Source: Cryptomeria japonica (Eukaryota > Streptophyta > Pinopsida > Cupressales > Cupressaceae). Taken from it: 64,000 nt of DNA. Every line of letters begins with the position of its first letter. The stretch's first letter is position 1. The notes beneath the pieces were generated by a model. That model was not told the origin of the DNA. It ran no database searches and saw nothing but the letters and a program-made list of their open reading frames with translations. Made by a program: the position numbers and the translations under genes. Below, piece by piece: positions 10,816 to 24,103 of the stretch. The stretch spans positions 910,105,009 through 910,169,008 of the forward strand of contig NC_081414.1 in NCBI RefSeq assembly GCF_030272615.1, given 5' to 3'.

Positions 10816-13800
10816 ACTCGACTTACTCCTGGAAGTCGACAAAGTGAGGGTGAAAACTAGCACACATAAATCAAAACTTCCTTTAAACACAAACATATTA
10901 TAATATTTTCCAACTCCAAGGAAGATAATGACAACTAAATTTCCTCCTTATGCTTCAATTATTTAAAATAAACACGTTACATAAGAGGTAAACGAAGCAC
11001 CAATTGCTATTATTTACGATATGTACACTAAATTGTTAAAATATTTACAAGGGAACTTCATTTTAAGCACGCTTGCAAATACAAAACTGTAACTTTAGTC
11101 ACTCAGTTAAGCATCAATAAGAAGAAATCACTATATTTCACATCAATATTCACAGTAACACTCCTTCAACATCTAGTTGCATGCAATATATATATATATA
11201 TATATAATATCCTACACATATGCACCTATTATGCTATTGAACAAATCATGTCATAAGCCTAAATGAGTAAACTTTTCTCAGAACTAAGCTTCCTCAAATT
11301 AAATGTACTCAAGACCTCACACAATAACCAAGCATAAATAACCTATTTATTTAAAAAGAACAAATTTCATGGCATTCAAATGTCCTAATTTCCACCATGC
11401 TTATATTGTGCTACACTTTATACAAACATTAGATGCAATCCTTATCCAATCAGATCATTCAAAAGACATCCTTAATCCATTATGTGTATGCAAAGATTTT
11501 GAAGGCAAGAAATCAATAACTGCTTTTTATTTAACTATTCCATAAATTTTAGACTTCACAATTCCAAGGCACTTCTATCTACCGTAAACTTTAGAAAGTT
11601 ACCAATAAATTTCATCTTATTAACACTTTCATTTACTCAACTAATAACAACATTATCTAATTGTTTTCTTAGTCTAGTGCACTTTTCCATGATGTCCTCC
11701 CTCGCACACACTACCAGAGGTTCAAAATGAACATGATAGAGACAACACTGGATCAAGATATGGGCCAACAATACATCGACACTCAAAATGACCACCATTC
11801 AAAACCAAAGAGGAGGTCAAAGGAAATATCCTCAAATCAATTCATTAAATTAAAAGAGAATAAAAGGTGCCGACGAAATCAATCAAGAAATTGAAGTGTG
11901 ACAAGTGCCACCACAAGGGAAAAATAAAGAAAGAAGAAATCAGTGGTCATCCAAAAGTAAATAAATCTCAAAAAAAAATACACATTAATCCTTACGAAAC
12001 ATCACATAAATCATAAATTAATTCAAGGCAAAATAAACGATTCATCCAACCCATATCATGAGGTGACCAACATTAGTCACACCAAAGGGAGTAACCACTA
12101 CACAACATCCAAGGGTGAAATACCTTGAATCTGTTAGAGAGTGCACGCCATATTTTAAGACTTTTATTTTAATCCGTATGTTTGTATTCTTTTCATTATT
12201 TTTATGCAATTCAATATTTTCAAAAATCTAGGCAATTATCCTTTATGAAAGTTGACATAGGTAGGAAGAGATAAAGCAACTACGCACTCACATATGCAAA
12301 AGCAATATACTCATACTATTACTAATGTTCGTGATATCTTATCTATACCATGATCAAATTCACCAAGTTATAGTAGAAACAGAGGTTAGAGCTTCGATTA
12401 ATCACTTGATAGTAGACTATAACATGCATCATTTCCATTAATGCACAACTAATAACCTATGGAAGATTAGAAAGTCCATCATAAGGCCTTTAAGCATTTT
12501 AGTCAATCATATATTTAAACAAACAAAATAGGTCTCATTACAAAAGCCAAAGTTTAATATCAATTCTACTCTTACAAATAATAATATTATTACATACTTC
12601 TAGTTATCTAAGTTAAGAATATCTCAGTCCTACTTCCAAAACTTACTTTTCTTTTTATCTAATGCCACTTAAATTCAAAGAATACACATATCATTCTATT
12701 TAAAATCACTTCCTATTATTACTTGATTACTATCATTCATAGACTATGTATTTTCAACATTTCAAGAAAAATTGGCATTTAGAATCCCAACACAATTCCA
12801 TATAACTAATTATTATTTTATCTCATTAGAATTAGCTAAGGAATCACTTCTTAAAATTCAAATAAGGTAATGATATAGTAACATTTCTTAATTTATCCAT
12901 CTAGTTAAGAGAAATATTTATTCAATGCCACGCAATTTCTACACAAAGCTAAAACTTTTATCTTGCCAAACCAGATAAAGACACAATGATATCATTTCAA
13001 TTTCTACATATGCAATGCACCAATCCTTGCTTCAATACACATATTTATCTCCTTTTAGTTTCGCGATAAATTTCCTAATTAAATGATGGGATATTCTATT
13101 TAATCAATTCTTCCCTTAAAGAACAAGGATCATGAATGCAATACCTAAATTTTAGTCTCCAATGCAAATTAACTTCATCTAATCTTCCCTTTAACATTTA
13201 GGAGTCATATTCATAAATCATTATCCAATCCTTCTACTTAATGTCAATAACCCCCAAGTATTTGAATCCTTTACCCCAAAGAGAGAAGAGGAAGGAAGGG
13301 TTATTGCCACACAAATCAATACACACAAATTTATGAAAACTCAGTTTGAATTTCCTAGTCATACCAGATATAGCTACCAATTTTAAAGATAAGCAATTCA
13401 AAATTCCTTAAACTCTCCTACCAATACACGTGCAACTAGAAATCCCAAATCCTTTGATAGCTATGATTTCCTCAAACAATCTTTTATTACATACAAAATC
13501 ACACATATACCAAAACAACTAATAGTTCTATGGGGAAATCATTACATTACCAACTAACCTCCTTACATTTCACATAAGAGATTAAATAAGGAAAAAGTCA
13601 TTCCAACTACTTCTATTAAGCACCACATACAATTCCTTCGATTTTGACATCATGATCTATACTAAATTCTTCCTAAATGTATAATACAAACACTTCATCC
13701 TTCTATTCATAGGAAGATCAACATAACATACTAATTTTATGATCATCGCATTAGTTAAGAGGATACACACATTCTTTTCTCACTCTGCAACATAATTAAT

Positions 13801-14107
13801 TATGTATAAGGAAAGCAACCCTAATCATTCAACTAAGCACTAGAAATTTACAAAGCAAGTAAGAACATAAAGACACTCTTCTTACTCTCAAGACATGCAT
13901 ATAGAATAAATACACCCTTTACTTAAAGTTATGATTCCTAAAAGGAATTAGAGAGAAACACAAGGCATAAATATCTAAGATTCCAAAAATTCCAATAACA
14001 CTTCTTTTAACACAAATCTCAAAGAGTAACTTAATTCAAGGAACATCAAGGAACATTCACAAGACTAATAACAATATCCTTAACCAGAGATCCCAGTGTT
14101 GCAACAT
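10816..14107 (-). other. Non-coding interior of the LARD-like element
   Basis: About 3.3 kb of AT-rich DNA. I find no ORF of note on either strand and no gag, protease, RT or integrase motif. A short TA run lies at about 11187-11206. Any mobilisation would have needed proteins from another element. Confidence 0.75.
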
Positions 14108-14123
14108 GGGCTCTGATACCAAA
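14108..14123 (-). promoter_or_regulatory. Primer binding site, initiator-Met type (LARD-like element)
   Basis: Minus strand TTTGGTATCAGAGCCC, containing TGGTATCAGAGC, the standard plant site complementary to the 3' end of initiator tRNA-Met. It abuts the LTR end (minus GGGCTTTACA at 14124-14133). Confidence 0.85.
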
Positions 14124-17100
14124 TGTAAAGCCCACCAAAATACCCCAGAGAAATATAGCTAAAAACATGCTAATTTAATTTTTTATTAAACAATACAACA
14201 CATAACATCACTTAAGCAATGCAGTGAGCACACAACAACAATTAAGTGTTATGAACATAGAATAATTCACTCAAGCTATTCAAACAATTACGCGAGCGGA
14301 ATACAATAAATCATTTCTACTACTCCCTATGGTATCTCAACAACATTACTTAATCTACCTACATAAGGAATAAGCATTTACTTTCTTCCAATTCAATACC
14401 TCATAATCTTAATCATTATACACACATAGGTGCAACATAGCAATACCTAACACTCATGATATGCAATCTACTTAATCTTTCATTTAACATGAGATTCTAT
14501 CTTTCAATGCACATCTATTTCCCTTTTCACTTAGATTCATTTTATACACCAAGTCCAAATGTTCCTATTACCTTAACCAACCTTCGACTATGGACATAAC
14601 CATTCATATATCAAGATTAACCCTTGCATTGCATTAACATAATTTCCATTTATGATTAACTTCTACATAATCATTTATGATTCTATGCTTCTAGCATACT
14701 TATTACTTCATCATGATTCCTAAAGTACATAAGGCAATACTCACAAACCATTTAACCCATAGCTCATTTAATACTCATAAAATCTCTTACACTATATCAA
14801 TTAACCAACAATCATCTTATTACAAATCGGGTAATTATACGAATTCATCTCAACACAAACTAAGGTACAATATCCTAATTCCATAACAACTAATAGCATC
14901 CACCAAATAGAGATATAATTCTTAAACTATAACACATGATACATTCTAATCCTTTCCTAAAAGACAAGAACTCATTTAATTGTCTTCCCATACACTTACT
15001 AGTAAATTCCATTAATAAGATTAGCAATTCATTCACTAAGGACATCCATACAATATTTCCATAAGGAACATTCAACTGCATCCCAAACATTATAGGATTT
15101 CGATTCAATCATTAGATCACTATCTACGAAGTATGATAATATAATTTCAAATTATTCAATCACAACTCATAAACATGTCCTAAAATATCTTCCAACATTA
15201 CTCAAAACTCATACATCCTATCAAGACATAACATTTCTTCTACTTAAATCATTATTTAAAGACATTATTTAAGATCTAATACCATTGTCATAACATTTAC
15301 ACCATTTTCTTTTAATATGGCTTATCAAGAACACGAAATGCATCATTAAATTCTAAACCACCATACTTATCCACATCTCATGCATCCATTTCATTTAATA
15401 TAAATGTGTTATAATACCACTCAAGGTTCATCATTACAATCACATACCATAATCAAAATCTATCACTATATCTAGAACAACATAGTCATTCCTCATAAAC
15501 ATGATCTCTTTTACAACCATTACATAAGAATTTCATTACATAAGTCACATCATCATTTACATTCTTGTTGTAATTATTATCCATGAATAATCTAAAGAAG
15601 CATCCTCATCCACGCAAGAAAAATCCAAAGACAAGAACATCCCAATGGTTTAAAAGCACCAACCACCCGGCCATGTGGAACCTGAGGAACCACCCCCCGT
15701 GCTAGGAGATGACACAAGGTCCCAACACACACTCTACATCTAGGTTGACACTCAAAACCAAAGAGACTAACCAACAAGGACTCTCAAGCAAGAACTCACA
15801 CAGAGCCACAAGAAGAAACTCCTAGAGGCGTAAAACTCATCAAGACATAAATCATAAAGGGGAACACATGTAGGAGTGGAGTGTCATTACATGCCATCCT
15901 CATAACGTAATAACAAAAGGCACTAGCCTGATGCACATGTGGAGCCATCTCAACCTATGAGAGACCAAGGGAGATTAGCTTACCGTCTTCATAGCCTTCT
16001 CATGCTTATCCTAAAACATCCTCCCTAGGACATAAGTCATGAGGCTCAAAACTATTCATTATCTTGTTTAAGTGAGTTATAATTTTCCCATCCCAATTAA
16101 TTCATTATCAATGTTATCACTTGCTTACAAATCATGGAAAACTCCAATGTGCCCTGGTGGTCTAGACTTCATGCATCCTTACAAGGAACCTCATGCCAGT
16201 CTATCTCTCATGACCCCGATCATCGCAAGGAAGCCCACTCCTCCTAGCATGGCCCAACAACACATCACAAGAGGCTCTACCAATATAAATACATGAAAAT
16301 AATACTCAATGCAACCAATAACTTCCACACATACTCTTACAATATATGCAAGGCTACAACAACATCAATATAACAAAATGAGCCTCTTGGCTAGCAATCA
16401 ACAAAGGCATATCAAGCCATTAAATTTGTTGTCATTAATGAAAGTAAAACCACAACAAGGCCAACTTACTTGTGGCCCCAAAATAACAACACTTCCAACT
16501 CACCAATCATAGCACATCAATATGGATGAAAGCACAATTCTTTCCCCCAAAACATAGGAAGGTAAATATGCTTGAAACCAACAAAATACATGAAATAAAA
16601 TCAGATATAAAACTAGAAATCATCAAAACCCTCAACAATGCCTCTGGTACAAGAATTAATCCGGAAAGTTCCACATAAGCAAGTAACTAGCAAATTAACC
16701 TATAGGAAAAACCAGTCCAAGCCTTTAATCCAATTTAAATCCAACCACCAGCAATCTTAAAATTAATCTCATAAATTCATTCACCAAAGATGCCAACCCT
16801 CGTGAATGCACAGGAAGGCCTATTTATCAAAAATAATTAAAAAAACAAAAACAAAACAAAACCAAGCAAAACCATGCTCCAATCAAAATATTTCAAAAAT
16901 ATTATATTACATACCTACCTTCCCAAAGTTCAAGAAAATAAAACATATTTTCTACCTACCATAAACTTCCAGCCAATCAATTCCAAGGGTAGGTAAAATA
17001 AATTAAACCATTGACCTGGGGTGAAAATAATTTTTAAATAAAAGAATACAAATTACCCCCTTTTAATTACTTAATGGGTAAAATAATATTACCCAATAAA

Positions 17101-18425
17101 TAAAATTCACTTCAACATTAAATAAATAGTAAACACTTAAAGGCCAATATTAAATAAAAACTCCATGCACGACACAAACTCAAAAAAACACAGAACACTT
17201 TTAGCAAACCTAGAAATATAAATATTTCCCACAAACTATAGAATAAAACCTTACAACAAATTTATGCCTTCATATATTTCCTTTCTCACTATACAAATTT
17301 TAGATTCATTTCTCCAAGCTCACACATTCAATCTGTAGACACGGAGAATATAGGAAATTTGTAAAATAAAATATAAAAAGGTAGAATACATCTCCAACCT
17401 GCAACCCATGTTATGGAAGAAGCTGAAGAAGAGATTCCACCAGCCAAACCAAATCCAACCCAAGCTTCAGCCAAAATCCAATAGAGAAGAAAACCAAAAC
17501 CAAGAAGAAAACTTGCTAGAGAAAATTTTCCAGAGAGGATCAAACCCCCGAAAACTTCACGGAAAAGAAAATAAAAAGACAAACATTAACCAAAAACCCT
17601 AGCCTCAATCTCAACCAATCAAAATATTCCAATCTATAATATATTTTACCAACCCCACCATATAATATAAATTTACCTCCTTTTTTAAATTCAACCAATA
17701 AGAGAAGAGGATAGGTAAGGTAAATATAAATCATGTTTTTTCACAATTTGGTGGGAATGTTTTATCATTTTATTATTTATACAACCCACTTAATATAAAA
17801 ATCAAACTAATAAATAAAACATGAGCCACAATTAAATAAATTAAATGGGGAAATTAAATAAAATAAATGAAAGGCTCATAAATGAATTAATGAACTACAT
17901 AAATATTAAAAGCCAAATAAATATTAAACCATAGGCAATTAAATAAATAAATAAATACCAATAAAGGTCAAATCATAAATAAATATAAAACATTAAAATA
18001 AATAAACACTTAAATATCAAATAATCAAATGACCAAAAAGGAAAGAATCCAATAAATTAAATTAAATATTAGATAACCAAATAATCAAATCGCTATTAAT
18101 CAAAATAATTAAAATAAACATCATTAATTATTTAATCTCGCATCAATAACCAAATAGTCAATCTCAACATAAAAGGAATATTCAGCCAACACTAACATAC
18201 TCACAACACAGAAGAAACCCAGCTTAATAACTATCATGACGACTTGTGCCAAGACACTGACGACTCATAGTGAACAACTTAGACCTAGAGTATGTGAGGG
18301 GAAATTGTGTCAACTCCGAACCACATACCATTGGGATTTAAAGACACGCTCAAACCTGTGGAGCCAGGTGGAGTCGGTGTCTGGTACCTGCAAATCTTGC
18401 ATCCACAAAGAAACGATACAACATA

Positions 18426-18491
<66 letters not shown>

Positions 18492-18913
18492 CAGACAAGG
18501 TTTAGAGAATCGCAATGACACATCCCACTCACAATGAGTGATGTGGAATTGTCTCTATCTCGAAGATAGTCATACAACAATCAAACACACCATAAGATCA
18601 ACTCATCATAGATAATCATTTAATATGGTTACTACATAAAAACATCATCAAGTGCATGATTAGTATAATTCACGATTATAGTAAGGCATGTAAAATCCAC
18701 CAACAATTATGCTCATCAAATCACATGATCAATATAATCTTTCGATAGTCAATCACATAATAAGCATATAGTGTCTAATAAATCACATGATCATTAATGA
18801 TAGTATCAACATCCTATAAATCATCTAAAATAGCCTATGCCCAATAGTGTCTATCACGCATGAATTAAAGGTCAACTCTAGTCAAACAAGTCAAGTCAGG
18901 GGTGGACCCTACA
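14124..18913 (-). repeat. 5' LTR of the LARD-like element, 4,790 bp
   Basis: Bounded by TGTAGGGTCC at 18913 and TTTACA at 14124 (minus strand), the latter touching the primer site. The 16955-18913 part is confirmed by its copy at 8820-10800. The 14124-16954 part has no copy in the window because element A interrupts the 3' LTR, so its LTR status rests on the primer-site position. No gene is supported inside it; short ORFs at 15592-15777 and 16072-16512 look fortuitous. Confidence 0.75.
18429..18487. repeat. (TA)n microsatellite, ~59 bp
   Basis: Uninterrupted TA dinucleotide run inside the 5' LTR. The matching place in the 3' LTR (about 10361-10375) has only a handful of units, so the run changed length after the two LTRs were formed. 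Confidence 0.95.
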
Positions 18914-18976
18914 CTTTCTTTCAATGTTGTTATATATATTACTTACTTCAATCCGAATGAAGCTATATCCTTAACA
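18914..18976 (-). repeat. 3' LTR remnant of Copia-1
   Basis: 63 bp matching the right end of the 5' LTR (23886-23948), including CAATCCGAATGAAGCTATAT and the terminal CCTTAACA. The rest of this LTR lies beyond the LARD insertion and off-window. Confidence 0.85.
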
Positions 18977-18996
18977 CTCCCTCTTAGCAAAAGAGG
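18977..18996 (-). promoter_or_regulatory. Polypurine tract of Copia-1
   Basis: Minus strand CCTCTTTTGCTAAGAGGGAG, adjoining the 3' LTR start TGTTAAGG. The stretch 18997-19640 up to the RNase H remains is AT-rich and shows nothing further. Confidence 0.65.
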
Positions 18997-19639
18997 ATTG
19001 AATTTCATAATTAAGTTTTAAGGAACAACATTCTAGATATACACATTCATTTGACATGATCATTCACTTAGTAACACTTACTAGTGAAATACTTCATATC
19101 TCAGAGAGATATGGATTATTTGATATCCAGCACTCTAGGACAACAACTACTTGAAGTCTTATCAGATTACAACCTTGATTCTAGTGAAAATTGTAACATT
19201 GTCATTATCACGGGTGAAATAATTTTAGTATCATGATATCCGGCACATTCCAGGACAACAAATTAATGTAGTCAATCATGATATGATTGTTATCATAATT
19301 TCTGACATATTTCAAAACAATCATTTAATGATAACAATTCAATAACTCATCATAGAAAATTTAGTATCAAGATTTCCAACACATTCTGGGACAACAACTT
19401 AATGTAGTCAATCTTGATAATAGATCGAGCTATTGTGAAAGTTGTCACCTTACAATAGCGATCTTACACTTACATCACATGAAAGATCGTCACCTTCCAT
19501 GACATAACACATACATGCAATATTGCATTCAACATATTCATGAATATATCAATTACATATGATTTAGATTAATATCAAAAATTTCCATTATAATTTAGTC
19601 ATACCAAGTTTACCACTAAAGTACTCTACTTTCAACTTT

Positions 19640-21230
19640 GTAAGAGGTTTGGTGAATATGTCGGCACTTTGCTATTCAGTTGTAATGTAGGTCAATTTGA
19701 TGACATCTCTGTCTACCATATCTCTTATGTAATGGTATGGGATTTCTATATGCTTGGATGGATTATGAAAAACTGGATTTACAGAAAGTTTGATGTAGTT
19801 TTGATTATCACAATGAATCAAAGTGGGGTTTAGGGGCTTCCCAAATAGTTCAACTAGCAATTTCCTTAACCATACTGCCTCACGTGCTCCCATGGAGGAA
19901 ACCATATATTCGGCTTTAGTGGAACTCTGAGCAACTGCTGACTATTTTCTGCTAAACCAGAATATCATAGCTGATCCAAGACTAAAGCAACACCCCATTG
20001 TACTTTTACTATCAATGGAACTTCCTGCCCAGTCAGAATCAGAATAGCCTTGGAGTTGTATCTCAATATTTTTATACTTCAGGCCAAGTCCAATAGTGCC
20101 ATGCAAGTATCTTAGAATATGCTTAGCAACCATTAGGTGAATCTTCTTAGGTTCACACATGAAATGACTTAACACATTGGTAGCGTAACAAATATTAGGG
20201 AGAGTGTTTACCGGGTACATAAGAGATCCAATAATTTGTCTATAGTATGTAGGATCTGTAGGTTCTAAATCTACTATTTCACTTTTGAGCTTATGAATAT
20301 TTGTTTCCATTGGAATGGATAGAGGCTTACAATCTATCATATCAAATCTGGTCAGGATATCAATGGTGTATTTTCCTTGATTTAGGAAAATATAATTCTC
20401 TTTTTTTCATACTTCTAGGCCCAGAAAATAGTGCAGTAGACCTAGATCCTTCATATCAAATTCAGCCACAAGATCTGGTTTGAATTTTGCAATGAGGTGA
20501 TCTTCTCCTGTTATCAACAAGTCATCAACATAGAGAACAAGTATTAACATGTCACCATCCAATATTTTGAAGTATATGTTAGAATCTACTTCATTTTTTG
20601 AATATCCTTGTTTGGAGAGATAACTATCTATCCTTTCGTACCATGTCCTAGGAGCTTGCTTAAGGCCGTAGAGATATTTTTTTTAGTCTACACACATAGA
20701 GATTTCTATCATGTGTAGCAAAGCCTTCAAGCTATTCTATATATACTTCTTCCTCAATAATAGTATTAAAAAATGTGGTCTTCATGTCCATTTGGTGTAT
20801 CTTCCACCCTTTGGAAGTTGCAATGGCAATCATGGTTCTTACAGAAGTATATCGGGCAACTGGAGCAAATGTCTCTTCATAATCAATTCCAGCCTTTTGA
20901 GAGAACCCGTTGGCAACAAATCTGGCTTTGTTCTTTTCAATACTACCATCTGGTGCATATTTGATTTTGAATAACCACTTTGGTGAGACAACTGATTTGT
21001 CTTTTGGTCTAGGTACAATGTCCCAGACATCATTTTTTAAGATAGATTGGTATTCCTTAATCATTGCATCTTTCCAAGCTTGACATGTTAAAGCCTCTTC
21101 AACATTTGATGGTTTAGATTTTATAAGTTCGGTCATGAGGGAACATAGCTTGATTCTTCTTGTTTTCTTATTCTCTTTGAAGATTTCATCAGGTTTCACA
21201 TTATTTTCTTCAATCATCTTTCTTGCCCAT
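19640..21230 (-). pseudogene. Copia-1 reverse transcriptase and RNase H
   Basis: The RT (about 20341-21217) shows the Copia pattern: WLFKIKYAPDGSIEKNKARF, then GFSQKAGIDYEETFAPVA, then the catalytic YVDD box in LVLYVDDLLITGED near 20515-20550. The RNase H part (19650-20340) has IGSLMYPVNTLPNICYA, a YSDSDWAGS motif with SKSTMG, and the HCDNQ box with SKHIEIPYHYIRD and a TKPL tail near 19620-19660. Several stops and at least one frameshift break it, so no active enzyme is possible. Integrase lies upstream, as in Copia pol. Confidence 0.85.
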
Positions 21231-21589
21231 AGTGGTCTTTTCTTGTTGTTAGGATTTTCAGCATTCTCGAAATTATGTGATTGAAGTTCATGATTTTCTA
21301 TGTTATTCTCCCTCTGATTTTCAATTGTAGGATTTTCATCTGATTCTATGGTTAGATCATCTTCTACACTTAGAAATAGTTTATAAGCAGCATCTTCTTC
21401 AAATTTGACATCTCTATTGATTTCAATGGATCTTCGTCTTGGAATATAGACTATTTATCCTTTAGTGATTTCACTGTAGCCAACAAATATGCCTTTCTTC
21501 CCAGAGGGTTCTAATTTGGTTCTCTTTTCTTTAGGAACGTGAATATACACGTGGCAACCAAAGATTCTTAGATAGCTTAAATCTGGTTT

Positions 21590-22490
21590 ATTTCCTATAA
21601 AGGCTTCTTCTGGTCTTAAATTCTCTAGGATTGAATGAGGGCATCTATTTTGAATGTATACAACTGTATTTGAGGCTTCAGCCCAAAATGGATATGTAGA
21701 TTTTGATCATGTATCATGGATTTAGCAGCTTTGATGATGGTTCTATTTTTTCTTTCTGCAACTCCATTTTGTTGAGGATTATAAGGTATAGTACACTCCC
21801 TCTTAATCCCAACAGAAATGCAGAATTCCTTAAAATTTTCAGAGATATATTCACTATCATTATCTGATCTTAGAGTCTTTATTTTCTTCCCAGTTTGATT
21901 TTCTACTAGGGCCTTAAATTCTTTAAATTTCAATAACACTTCATTTGATTCTTTGAGTTTTATGAAATAGATCCAAATTTTCCTAGAGTAATTGTCAACA
22001 AATATCACGTAATACAAGAATCCCTCTAGTGATGGTAATGACATTGGACCACACAAATCAGTGTGGACAAGTTCTAGTACAACTTTTGATTTGTGTTCAC
22101 TTGAGGGAAAGGGCCCTTTTGAGATCTTCCCTAGAGCACATCCTTTACAAGTTCCAACATGGTCAGATTTTAGATTGGGTAATCCAGTGGTAATTTTTCC
22201 TATAGAAGGTAGGGCACCAAATCAAAGATGTCCTAATCTTCTGTGCCAAATTTCATTAGAGTTTGATACTTCATGATTTAGTGCTTGTTTTTTAGTATTA
22301 CATAATTTGTATAAACTACCATCTCTAGATCCTATAGGAATAGCATTCTTTATGTTAGAGTTTTTAGGCCAGAGTGGAACTTTATCTTCATGGAAGGTGA
22401 CACGATATCCTTGATCAGCTAGTCCTAAAATAGAGACTAAATTCCTTTTGATACTTGGTACAAAGAGAACATCTTTCAATTGTAATGTAA
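21590..22490 (-). pseudogene. Copia-1 integrase
   Basis: Holds the GAG-pre-integrase part (KDVLFVPSIKRNLVSILGL, then IWHRRLGHL with the zinc-binding His and, downstream, CKGC) and the core with the DDE triad: HTDLCGP (first Asp), TLRSDND with SEY (second Asp) and NGVAERKNRTI (Glu). The linker region 21230-21600 between integrase and RT has several stops. Stops after LGHL and near 21625 interrupt the frame. Confidence 0.85.
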
Positions 22491-22499
22491 CTCATGTTC

Positions 22500-23420
22500 T
22501 TAATTGAATTGAGCATGTCCCAATTCCTTTCACTGGATAGGTAGAATTGTCTCCTATTGTAACTTCTTCAGTTGAGTAGCCTTCAAAGGTTTTGAATTGA
22601 TCTCTAAAACTGGTTATGTGTCGAGATGCTCCATGGTCGATTATCCACATATGTTTGTTTGAGTTTAGTTAGCTTGATAAGGCTAAGAAAAATAGAGGAT
22701 TCTCTACTTCCTTGACTTCAGCTATGGTTGCTTGAGCTTTCTTTCTTTCTGAGCAGAACCTATGAGTGTGTCCAAATTTATCACACTTGTAGCATTGAAT
22801 CTTGGAGAAGTGTTTGCTTTTGTGATTATTTCCTCTCTTCCATTTGAACTTCCTTTTCTTCCCTTTGTTGCTTCTATTAGCTTATAGTTCTTCAATTTCT
22901 CCCCCTTTGTTTGGACCCAATCCTCTTGTGATTAGTCAAGATTCTTCTTGAGTACAATCATTCTTGAGTTGATCAAATTTTGGTAGTGTCAGATAAGCAC
23001 TAATGCCTTGAATAAAGGATTCCCAACTAGATGGTAATCCGTTAAGTGCTATTAGAGATAGCTCCATATCATCTATATTATTCCCAATAGTTGACAATTG
23101 GTCTTTTAATTCTGAAATCCTCATGAAATAGGATGTGGTTGTTTCTCCTTTGTTCATGTAGATATGCAATAATTGTTGTTTTAAAGTGAGCAATTTGCTT
23201 GCATTATTTATTTCATATGATTTTTGAATGGTCTTGAATATATCATAAGTTGTAGTTAGTTTTGCGATGGTCGGGAGAATATGATCTTTAACAACATCAA
23301 TTATGATTTTATTAGCCTTGTTGTTGTGTCTTTTCCAAGTCATTTTCTTTGGCTCGTCTTCAAGCATCTTAGTATCTTCTTCTATGTATGCATCTAGTTC
23401 GAGTTCTTAAAGAATTGTTG
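22500..23420 (-). pseudogene. Copia-1 gag and protease
   Basis: Gag (22936-23367) has the Copia gag core with DVVKDHILPTIAKL, YFMRISELKDQL and LNGLPSSWESF. A single CCHC knuckle, CYKCDKFGHTHRFC, lies near 22755-22796. The protease site near 22613-22655 reads WIIDHGASRHIT, with His where the usual DSGAS has Ser, so the active site is altered. Frames are broken by several stops. Confidence 0.85.
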
Positions 23421-23575
23421 TTATTCAAATTCTTCATGAGATGAAGTTGGATGCACCTTTGACTCTATCCTCCACTCTAACACTGTTCACCATGATTGAT
23501 TTTCCTTTGATTCTGAGTGCAAATCTAAATTTTTTCTAGAAAAGAGATGTCACTATTTTATTATTTCTCTACCAA

Positions 23576-23591
23576 CCTGGCTCTAATACCA
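23576..23591 (-). promoter_or_regulatory. Primer binding site of Copia-1
   Basis: Minus strand TGGTATTAGAGCCAGG, one base off the initiator-Met type TGGTATCAGAGCCAGG, next to the 5' LTR end. Confidence 0.8.
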
Positions 23592-23592
23592 A

Positions 23593-23948
23593 GTTAAGGA
23601 ATTTAGATCAGAGATAGAGAATACAATAGTCTGGTAATATGTAGTGAGGATAGACTTTAATAAGATCACTGCAATGAGTATGTGTTACCTCCGATGTGTC
23701 TATATATATAACTCTAACTATTAATCTTCTATAATAATATCGATAGCTTCTTGGTTCGTGAAACTACCATAGTTATTGGTTTCGGTTCACAACAAGTGTC
23801 AATACCTATAAATAAAAGGATGAAGAGTCATGTCCATGTAGGGCCATGACTTCTACGTGGCTTATGCAACATAGAGTCATGACCCTTCGTTCAATGTCGT
23901 TATATATATATTACTTGCTTCAATCCGAATGAAGCTATATCCTTAACA
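23593..23948 (-). repeat. 5' LTR of Copia-1 (~356 bp)
   Basis: Runs on the minus strand from TGTTAAGG at 23948 to the primer site. The right end is repeated at 18914-18976. Contains a TATATATATA run near 23905 that may include its TATA element. Confidence 0.8.
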
Positions 23949-24103
23949 ATGTTGAAGGCTTTGTTGAAGGAAAAACCCATTTCCTTTTTCAGGAATGGAA
24001 GACACAATTATTTGGTCTGGATCTAAATGTGGTCAGTATTTGATTAAGGTTGGTTATCAATTGCTTGAATCTAACTTGCTGAGGGAAGAATAGCTAGCGA
24101 AAG
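23949..24103 (+). pseudogene. LINE ORF2 fragment, left part (start of the zf-RVT region)
   Basis: Translates in part as IIWSGSKCGQYLIKVGYQLL, the segment preceding the zinc-binding RT domain in plant L1-like LINEs. It is cut on the left by Copia-1 and on the right by the chromovirus; the continuation is at 34106. GAAAG at 24099-24103 pairs with GCAAG at 34106-34110 as a target duplication with one mismatch. Confidence 0.7.

Larger units (their letters stand above)
8820..18913 (-). mobile_element. LARD-like non-autonomous LTR retrotransposon
   Basis: Two copies of the same terminal sequence (8820-10800 and 16955-18913) flank an interior with a minus-strand polypurine tract at 10801-10815 and a primer site at 14108-14123. 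This places the 5' LTR at 14124-18913 and the start of the 3' LTR at 10800. The interior (10816-14107) has no coding capacity. Very long LTRs around a non-coding interior are the definition of a large retrotransposon derivative. The element lies in the 3' LTR of Copia-1, and the rest of its own 3' LTR was displaced leftward by element A. Confidence 0.8.
18914..23948 (-). mobile_element. Copia-1: degraded Ty1/Copia element
   Basis: Minus-strand order from 23948: LTR (23593-23948), primer site, gag with one zinc knuckle, protease, integrase, RT, RNase H, polypurine tract, and a 63-bp LTR remnant at 18914-18976. Integrase before RT is diagnostic of Copia. The 3' LTR is broken by the LARD-like element, whose likely target duplication is CTTTC at 18914-18918. 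The right flank at 23949 is LINE sequence, so Copia-1 inserted into the LINE. Confidence 0.85.

Noticed and set aside
14108-14123. Possible tRNA gene piece
   Set aside because: Only the complement of a tRNA 3' end is present, at an LTR border; it is a primer site. No cloverleaf or A/B box is seen in the window.
18236-18580. Overlapping ORFs with Ile-Tyr repeats on both strands
   Set aside because: They are translations of the TA microsatellite and adjoining LTR; the same region without the long TA run near 10171-10467 gives unrelated short ORFs.
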